Source of the DNA: JANLUX01 sp031366005
Lineage (GTDB): Bacteria > Bacteroidota > Bacteroidia > AKYH767-A > OLB10
NCBI GenBank assembly: GCA_031366005.1
Contig: JANLZB010000016.1
Span: forward strand, 1-20,266
Direction: 5' to 3'
Length of the DNA: 20,266 bases
Shown here: one piece after another, positions 14,933 through 20,266 of the stretch
Layout of the letters: every line of letters begins with the position of its first letter
Numbering within the stretch: the first letter of the stretch is position 1
Position numbers and translations under genes: made by a program
Notes under the pieces: model-generated
Databases searched by the model: none
What the model was told of the DNA's origin: nothing
The model's input: only the letters and a program-made list of their open reading frames with translations

Positions 14933-15798
14933 AACGGCTGGCTGAATAATGAATAATAAAAATGCAGTGTAAGCTTATCAAAACCATAACTGAACTGGTA
15001 AATATCAGGACGAGTTGCAAAGCTGATATTACGGATGTATTTGCTGGTGATAAAATATGCAGCCGATGTTTTTTCAATTTCTCCTGCAAACTGCAAGGAA
15101 ATATTCTCAGGATTTAATCCTAATTGCTCACAGGTAAAAAGCAAGTAATAAATAAAATCTTCACTGGACTGATAACGGAAACAATTAAAGAAAATCAAAC
15201 GGTTGGCTTCAGTAACTACAATATCATAATCATGCATACGCACATTAACTATCATAATTTTTTCAGGGTTATTTTTGTTTTTTAGTAATTGGTTTTCAAT
15301 TAAACCGGTACCAGTAAAAAATAATTTAGCTCCATCAAACCACTCACCAAGTACGGAAAGAATATTTTCATTCAATGCATAAATAATTTTTGTGTCGGCA
15401 TATTTAAGCTGATCCGAGTAAACAATTTCATCTGTAGCAATGTTGCATGTCATCGCAAGAATATCATGTTCAATTTCCTTTTGATAAAAATGTGCAGGCA
15501 CCAGTGTAAACTTAAAAGTGTTGGCAGCTATACATACAGTGCGGTAACTATTTTTTTTCAGCAAGTCATCTGTTTCACGTATGGATTGCAATTGCTCCAG
15601 CTTGCTCTCAAGTGTATCAGGGTAAGCAAAACGGTATTCGCTTAATGCAACAAATTTGTTTTTCTCTTTATCGAGTAATGCATAAGCAAAATGATCATTA
15701 TTGATAGAAATAAAAAGCTGAGTCTGTGGACTCACACCATTAAGCAAAGATTCATCTACAATGCTTACTCTTTTATTTATTTGAACAGTATCGCTCAT
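14920..15798 (-). CDS. DUF3822 family protein
   Basis: A 292-residue cytosolic protein recognised as DUF3822 by its length, by the segments QLFISINNDHFAYALLDKEK and IMIVNVRMHDYDIVVTEANR, and by its place just upstream of rsmD. The alternation of short strands with two similar halves suggests an actin/hexokinase-like fold, but no ATPase motif is clear and the function is unknown. The gene starts 26 bases after the ABC ATPase stop and overlaps rsmD by 13 bp, so the three probably share the promoter at 16519. No signal peptide or membrane segment is seen. Confidence 0.85.
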   Translation of the reverse strand: MSDTVQINKRVSIVDESLLNGVSPQTQLFISINNDHFAYALLDKEKNKFVALSEYRFAYPDTLESKLEQLQSIRETDDLLKKNSYRTVCIAANTFKFTLVPAHFYQKEIEHDILAMTCNIATDEIVYSDQLKYADTKIIYALNENILSVLGEWFDGAKLFFTGTGLIENQLLKNKNNPEKIMIVNVRMHDYDIVVTEANRLIFFNCFRYQSSEDFIYYLLFTCEQLGLNPENISLQFAGEIEKTSAAYFITSKYIRNISFATRPDIYQFSYGFDKLTLHFYYSLFSQPLCVS

Positions 15799-15824
15799 TA
15801 ATAATTATAGATTTTAAATTTTTG

Positions 15825-16514
15825 TTAACTGCCAACTGCTGACTGCCTACTTATTTCCCTTTTTTCCATCACTCCATCCTTAATATGCAATATTCTGTCA
15901 CTCATTTCTGCAAGCTCGTTGTTATGTGTTACAATGATAAAGGTCTGGTTAAATTCTTTTCTCAGTTTAAAGAATAATTCGTGAAGTTCCTTTGCATTGT
16001 TTGAATCTAAATTTCCTGAAGGTTCATCTGCAAGTATCAAATCAGGATTATTCATCAGTGCTCGTGCAACAGCAACACGTTGTTGTTCTCCACCACTCAA
16101 TGCAGAAGGCTTATGATCTCTCCGTGCTGACATCCCGAGATAATCAAGTAATTGAGTTGCGCGTTCCGTTGCCTGTTTGCGTGAAGTATTTGCAATGAAT
16201 GCAGGAATGCAAACATTCTCTATCGCAGTAAACTCAGGCAATAACTGGTGAAACTGAAAAATAAAACCCAAATGTTTATTACGAAATGCTGCAAGCGATT
16301 TGCTGTTGAGTAATTGAATAGCAGTGCCACTGATATTTACTGTTCCGCTGTCAGCTTTATCCAAAGTGCCGATGATATGAAGCAAAGTGCTTTTGCCTGC
16401 TCCACTCGCTCCTACAATTGAAACCACTTCGCCTTTTTCAATATCAAGGTCAATGCCTTTGAGCACCTGCAAAGTGTTGTATGACTTCTTAAGACCGCGG
16501 ACTGAGACATGCAT
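15825..16514 (-). CDS. LolD/MacB-type ABC transporter ATP-binding protein
   Basis: A 229-residue ABC ATPase with Walker A GASGAGKST (35-43), the Q-loop region FIFQFHQLLPEFTA (84-97), signature LSGGEQQRVAVARAL (139-153), Walker B LILADEPSGNLD (159-170) and the switch histidine in IIVTHN (193-198). The FHQLLPEFTA segment and compact size place it with LolD/FtsE/MacB ATPases, which work with FtsX-like permeases in lipoprotein release or efflux. No permease gene lies in the window. The last seven residues, RQSAVGS, are encoded by a heptamer tandem array (15827-15847), so the C-terminus has apparently been replaced or extended. LolD is the likely but unproven identity. Confidence 0.88.
   Translation of the reverse strand: MHVSVRGLKKSYNTLQVLKGIDLDIEKGEVVSIVGASGAGKSTLLHIIGTLDKADSGTVNISGTAIQLLNSKSLAAFRNKHLGFIFQFHQLLPEFTAIENVCIPAFIANTSRKQATERATQLLDYLGMSARRDHKPSALSGGEQQRVAVARALMNNPDLILADEPSGNLDSNNAKELHELFFKLRKEFNQTFIIVTHNNELAEMSDRILHIKDGVMEKREISRQSAVGS
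15827..15847. repeat. heptamer array at the 3' end of the ABC ATPase gene
   Basis: Three consecutive 7-bp units on the plus strand: AACTGCC (15827-15833), AACTGCT (15834-15840) and GACTGCC (15841-15847). Read on the minus strand they encode RQSAVGS and contribute to the stop codon. The AACTG core is shared with the AACTGTA units of the parA-parB element. Confidence 0.85.
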
Positions 16515-16518
16515 GGAG

Positions 16519-16526
16519 CAAATATA
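16519..16526 (-). promoter_or_regulatory. candidate -7 box for the ABC-DUF3822-rsmD transcript
   Basis: The minus strand reads TATATTTG, matching TAnnTTTG, and ends four bases before the ATG at 16514. Transcription would begin at or very near the start codon, implying a leaderless message. A properly spaced TTG is not evident. Confidence 0.45.
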
Positions 16527-16709
16527 AATGAAAGTAATTAGCTGGATGAGTACGTAATCACAACAGGGGATTGGAAAAACTTGTAAAATCGATTATATTA
16601 ATTTTCGATTAATATTTGATAATGCAGATTACTATTTATTCTGCTAAATTAATTATTTTCCTATCTTGCATTCATTCCAAAAAAATTTAATAGTTTTTAT
16701 TTAAACCGG

Positions 16710-19700
16710 ATGTTTCGATTCTTCATAGCATTAATAATACTTAACTATTTATTCGTGGAGAAAAGTTATTCCACTGTTCCAACCCCTGATCATGTGGTAA
16801 TTCTGGTGCTGGAAAATCACGGTTATAACCAAGTGGTTAGATCATCTGCCTCTCCATATATAAACAGTTTAATAAACGATCCATTTACAGCATTGTTTAC
16901 GCAATCCTATGCACTTTCGCATCCAAGCCAGCCCAATTATCTTCAATTTTTTTCCGGATCTACTCAAGGTGTCACAGATGACAATGTACCGGCTACATTA
17001 CCTTTCACCACCGCTAACCTTGGAGCTGAATTACAAAACGCTTCGCGAACGTTCATTGGTTACTCGGAAGATCTTCCGTCAGTTGGTTATACAGGCGCTA
17101 CTTCGGGCGCATATGCACGAAAGCATAATCCATGGGTAAACTGGCAGAGTACTGCGCTTAATGGAATACCAGTTTCTTCTAATCAACCCTTCACAGCTTT
17201 TCCGTCTGATTATAATCTGCTTCCCACAGTATCTTTTGTTATACCGAATCAAAACAACGATATGCATAATGGATCGGATCCATCCCGAATCACCACCTGT
17301 GACACATGGATTCAAACAAACCTGAATGCTTATATCCAGTGGGCAAAAACGCATAATAGCTTACTCATTTTAACTTTTGATGAGGATGATAATGCATCCG
17401 TTCAACACATCCTTACTTTATTTACCGGCAATTTTGTTCAGGCTGGAAATTACAGTACGGCTATCAATCATTATAATGTTTTAAGAACGGTTGAGGATAT
17501 GTATGGACTAACTCATGCAGGTGCTGCATCATCCGCGGCAACAATTGATAATTGTTGGAATAACTGTAATCTTACGATTCCAACGGTGACACCCTCAGGA
17601 CCGATAACACTTTGCCAGGGATCATCAGTTATACTAACTGCGAGCAATGCCAATAATTATCTCTGGCAACCTAACGGAGCAACCACGCAATCAACAACAA
17701 TATCAACAAGTGGAAATTATTCAGTTACTGCAACTTTTGCAAATGGATGTAAAACATCATCTGCACCAGTAACGGTTTCGGTGTTAAGTGTACAATCAGA
17801 TGCAACCTTGTTTGTTGAAACTATGGGATCTATAACAACCAACCCCACTTCTATTTCAACACAGGAAACAAATAATGGATTTGACAATGACAGTTATTCC
17901 ATGTCAGGTACCGGGGATCTCAGGAATACGACCGTGTCCACAGGATATGGTACAGGCCTACCAACAGCTTCCGGTTCAACAAATGTTTTTCTTACCAATA
18001 CCGTTGGAAAGAATTTTATCATTGCGGGAATCAATACAAGTGGTTTGACCAATCTTGAATTATCTTTTGGTATTAATAAAAGCACAACTACAACAAATGG
18101 CGCTGATTTGCTGGTAAAAGTGAGTTCTGATGGAACAAATTACACCAGTCTCTCATTTCCTTCTCTTCCAACAGGAAGCGGAACTGCAATTTGGTATTAC
18201 AGAACTGCAACAGGCACTATTCCCCCCACAGCGAACCTAAGAATTCAATTTATTCAAAATGGAACAGCAACACAATATCGAATAGATGATGTGATGCTAA
18301 AATATTCTGGTGTTCCAACAATAACCGCGAGTGGTCCACTTACTTTTTGCCAGGGAGATTCCGTTACTCTTACTTCCAGCAGCGGAGCTAATTATTTATG
18401 GAGTAACGGAGCAACTACGCAAAGCATTAAAGTAAAAAGCGCAGGTAGTTATAATGTGAGTGTGAACTGCATTGCATCTTCTCCTGTTACTGTAACAGTA
18501 AATACCTGCACAATTGGTTTAAACCTTAAAGTATTTATTGAAGGATTTTATATTAATGGTGGAAGTTTGGTTGCTGTTGCAAATCCTGCATTACATCCCA
18601 CAATTTGTGACACTATTATTGTTGAATTACACGATACAACAACAACGCATACATTAATCAGCTCGGCAAGAGATACACTCAATACAAACGGAATGGGAAA
18701 ATTTTATTTTCCGAGTAATATTAAAGGACATCATTATTATGTTGCAGTTAAACATCGCAATGCGATTGAAACCTGGAGTAAAAATGCAATACTGTTTGAT
18801 TCTGTGATGGTAAATTATGACTTCACTGTACCTGATACCAGCGTTCATCCAAATCCTGTTCCTGTACTTAACAGCATATCTCCTTCATCTGTTAATGCAG
18901 GTTCACCTGGTTTTACATTGACTTTGTCAGGTAATAATTTCATTTCAGGATCTGTTGTAAAATGGAATGGTAATTCTCTTACAACAACATATGTAAGTAA
19001 CACACAACTCACTGCTTTAGTACCGGCTGTTAATATATCCACCGCAGGCAGTGCAAGTATTACAATATTTAATCCATCACCCGGAGGAGGAACCTCAGGA
19101 TCAAAAATGTTTACCATTAACACACCGCCTCCTGTAATAAAGAAATTTCTTTTTGATGCAACCAAAGCAGAAACTGCCGGCAATGCAGACTGGGTTATTG
19201 ATGAAGATGCATCACCGCAAAGAATACCAACGCCTGCACAGTCCAACATTACTTCAGGCACTGCGGAAACATACTGGACCGGTGCGATTTCGAGCTGGGG
19301 TATCGCATTGGTAAAAAGTGGAAACAATGTGGAAACACTTCCTTCAGGAACAGCGATTACTTATGGCAATTCTTCCAACGGACAGGATCTTTCGAACTAT
19401 AATGTTTTTGTAATTGATGAGCCGAATATTCTTTTTACGGCAGCAGAGAAAACAGCGATATTAAATTTCGTTAATAACGGAGGAGGGCTTTTCATAGTGG
19501 CTGATCATACAGGTTCTGACCGTAATAATGATGGAGAAGATTCTCGTGTGGTGTTAAATGATCTGATGAAAAATAATTCCATTCAAAATAATGCTTTTGG
19601 TTTCAGTATTGATTCAACTAATATTTCACAGGTAAGCAGTAATGTGCGGACAAACAGCAACTCAAATACTGTGTTGCACGGCAGCCAGGGAAATGTTTCA

Positions 19701-19979
19701 CAATTAGAATTTAATAACGGTGCAACGATCACCATTAATACGAGTGCCAACGCGAATGCGCAGGGTTTGATCTGGGAAAATTCGTTTGCTCAAAACAGTA
19801 CACTTATTATGTGCGCTACCTCAACTTATGGAACCGGAAGAATTTTTTTGGTTACTGATAGCTCTCCATTGGATGATGGCACCGGAGCAAGCGGAAATAC
19901 GTTATATGTTGGCTGGCCCACTTATTCGCATACTTCACTTTTTATGAATGCTTCGTTGTGGCTTGCTAAGTTGCAATGA
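16710..19979 (+). CDS. secreted multidomain protein: SapM-like phosphoesterase with Ig-like, IPT and amidotransferase-like domains
   Basis: A 1089-residue exported protein. Residues 1-21 form a signal peptide. Residues 26-285 match the phosphoesterase/acid phosphatase family of SapM and AcpA: VVILVLENHGYNQ (29-41), ALSHPSQPNY (68-77), FVIPNQNNDMHN (176-187) and LLILTFDEDDN (218-228) carry the probable metal and catalytic residues. Two similar Ig-like repeats follow (291-358 and 536-597, each with LCQG/FCQG and NYLW...GATTQS). Between them lies a beta-rich segment (365-530), after them a beta domain with VAVKHRNAIETWS (600-706), then an IPT/TIG domain (717-803). Residues 811-1089 (YNVFVIDEPN, NNGGGLFIVADHTG, RIFLVTDSSPLDDG) look like a class-I glutamine-amidotransferase/ThuA-like fold. 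No type IX sorting domain is visible at the C-terminus. Substrate unknown; it may remove phosphate from extracellular compounds. Confidence 0.85.
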   Translation: MFRFFIALIILNYLFVEKSYSTVPTPDHVVILVLENHGYNQVVRSSASPYINSLINDPFTALFTQSYALSHPSQPNYLQFFSGSTQGVTDDNVPATLPFTTANLGAELQNASRTFIGYSEDLPSVGYTGATSGAYARKHNPWVNWQSTALNGIPVSSNQPFTAFPSDYNLLPTVSFVIPNQNNDMHNGSDPSRITTCDTWIQTNLNAYIQWAKTHNSLLILTFDEDDNASVQHILTLFTGNFVQAGNYSTAINHYNVLRTVEDMYGLTHAGAASSAATIDNCWNNCNLTIPTVTPSGPITLCQGSSVILTASNANNYLWQPNGATTQSTTISTSGNYSVTATFANGCKTSSAPVTVSVLSVQSDATLFVETMGSITTNPTSISTQETNNGFDNDSYSMSGTGDLRNTTVSTGYGTGLPTASGSTNVFLTNTVGKNFIIAGINTSGLTNLELSFGINKSTTTTNGADLLVKVSSDGTNYTSLSFPSLPTGSGTAIWYYRTATGTIPPTANLRIQFIQNGTATQYRIDDVMLKYSGVPTITASGPLTFCQGDSVTLTSSSGANYLWSNGATTQSIKVKSAGSYNVSVNCIASSPVTVTVNTCTIGLNLKVFIEGFYINGGSLVAVANPALHPTICDTIIVELHDTTTTHTLISSARDTLNTNGMGKFYFPSNIKGHHYYVAVKHRNAIETWSKNAILFDSVMVNYDFTVPDTSVHPNPVPVLNSISPSSVNAGSPGFTLTLSGNNFISGSVVKWNGNSLTTTYVSNTQLTALVPAVNISTAGSASITIFNPSPGGGTSGSKMFTINTPPPVIKKFLFDATKAETAGNADWVIDEDASPQRIPTPAQSNITSGTAETYWTGAISSWGIALVKSGNNVETLPSGTAITYGNSSNGQDLSNYNVFVIDEPNILFTAAEKTAILNFVNNGGGLFIVADHTGSDRNNDGEDSRVVLNDLMKNNSIQNNAFGFSIDSTNISQVSSNVRTNSNSNTVLHGSQGNVSQLEFNNGATITINTSANANAQGLIWENSFAQNSTLIMCATSTYGTGRIFLVTDSSPLDDGTGASGNTLYVGWPTYSHTSLFMNASLWLAKLQ

Positions 19980-20031
19980 GGGGTAAACGGAATTTTTTGA
20001 TGTATTCGTGGAGCATTGGCAACAAGAACGA

Positions 20032-20064
20032 TTTGCAATTGCTTAAGCTCTTTTTGTATTTTTG
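20032..20064 (+). promoter_or_regulatory. promoter of the right-edge antitoxin-like gene
   Basis: TTTG (20032-20035), a 21-bp spacer and TATTTTTG (20057-20064) fit the Bacteroidota -33/-7 arrangement. The box ends 23 bp before the ATG at 20088. Confidence 0.55.
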
Positions 20065-20087
20065 ATTTTATAAAAAAATAAATCGCA

Positions 20088-20266
20088 ATGACATTACGCA
20101 GAATTGTGGATATTATAAACAACCAATTAATCATCACACTACCCGAAAATTTCAGAGGTAAGAAAAAAGTTTTAGTGACTGTGGATGATTCTATATCTAC
20201 ACACGCTGAGAAATTATTGCTTTTGAAAAACGCTGCAAGCGACCCTCTTTTTCTTGCCGACATTAA
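20088..20266 (+). CDS. antitoxin-like protein, truncated by window end
   Basis: An open frame of at least 59 residues running off the right edge. It begins MTLRRIVDIINNQLIITLPE, continues NFRGKKKVLVTVDD, and contains the helical end AEKLLLLKNAASDPLFLADI. The short strand-rich start with a LPENFRGKKKVLVTVDD element, followed by a helix ending DPLFLADI, is the pattern of small antitoxins preceding RelE/ParE toxins in Bacteroidota. A toxin gene would be expected just beyond the edge. Its own promoter (20032-20064) supports the start. The assignment is by pattern only. Confidence 0.65.
   Translation, partial: MTLRRIVDIINNQLIITLPENFRGKKKVLVTVDDSISTHAEKLLLLKNAASDPLFLADI

Noticed and set aside
15571..15586. 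parS-like sequence TGTTTCACGT inside DUF3822
   Set aside because: Only the left half of the 16-bp parS palindrome is present; the right half (ATGGAT) does not match, and it lies within coding sequence.
16587..16610. AATCGA...TCGATT inverted repeat in the divergent region before the secreted protein
   Set aside because: A 6-bp stem in very AT-rich DNA is expected by chance; no supporting promoter context.
16662..16669. TATCTTGC as a promoter box for the secreted-protein gene
   Set aside because: It misses the TAnnTTTG consensus in the last positions and lacks a spaced TTG.
19922..20263. 113-codon minus-strand frame at the right end
   Set aside because: It lies antisense to the end of the secreted protein and to the antitoxin-like gene, with no family resemblance.

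Overview
The window is AT-rich chromosomal DNA that most likely comes from a member of the Bacteroidota, probably of the Chitinophagales/Sphingobacteriales type. Three things point there: the gene order parA-parB-DUF5683-dapB-lepB-wbqC and the DUF3822-rsmD pair, both of which I associate with this phylum; promoters of the TAnnTTTG type; and the rarity of Shine-Dalgarno sequences. No rRNA, tRNA, CRISPR array or complete insertion sequence was seen.

Layout. 1-110 holds at most the edge of a partial gene, followed by about 600 bp without a supported gene. 716-2759 (minus) is a two-component operon: a soluble double-PAS histidine kinase and a NarL-type response regulator. 3055-3575 (minus) is an intact ParE/RelE-type toxin-antitoxin pair. 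3648-7049 (minus) is a fused coenzyme-B12-dependent acyl-CoA mutase (IcmF type). 7141-7717 (minus) is a small conserved-looking gene overlapping a nucleotidyltransferase-fold gene. The plus strand then carries a UPF0173 metallo-hydrolase (7986-8666) and the housekeeping block parA, parB, DUF5683, a decayed toxin-antitoxin pair, dapB, lepB and a WbqC-like gene (8812-14355). On the minus strand, 14393-16514 is a LolD-like ABC ATPase, DUF3822 and rsmD, probably one transcript. The plus-strand gene 16710-19979 encodes a very large secreted multidomain protein with a SapM-like phosphoesterase head and a class-I-amidotransferase-like tail. The right edge cuts through a third antitoxin-like gene.

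The core genes cover chromosome segregation (ParA/ParB), lysine and peptidoglycan precursor synthesis (DapB), protein export (LepB), rRNA modification (RsmD) and lipoprotein or export transport (ABC ATPase). The toxin-antitoxin modules and the secreted protein are accessory.

The most unusual signal is a set of very short, degenerate tandem arrays with 7- or 8-bp units. They are scattered between genes and sometimes lie inside reading frames. Examples are octamers at 3613-3640 and 13663-13714; heptamers at 5554-5581, 6433-6467, 9655-9739 and 15827-15847; and related inverted elements at 8678-8768 and 14357-14386. Units differ between loci but period and style recur. Several heptamers share an ACT core (AACTGCC, AACTGTA, AACTCAA, AACTCCG). 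Two loci form long, nearly perfect hairpins. Three arrays are translated: two sit in interdomain linkers of the mutase and one supplies the C-terminus of the ABC ATPase.
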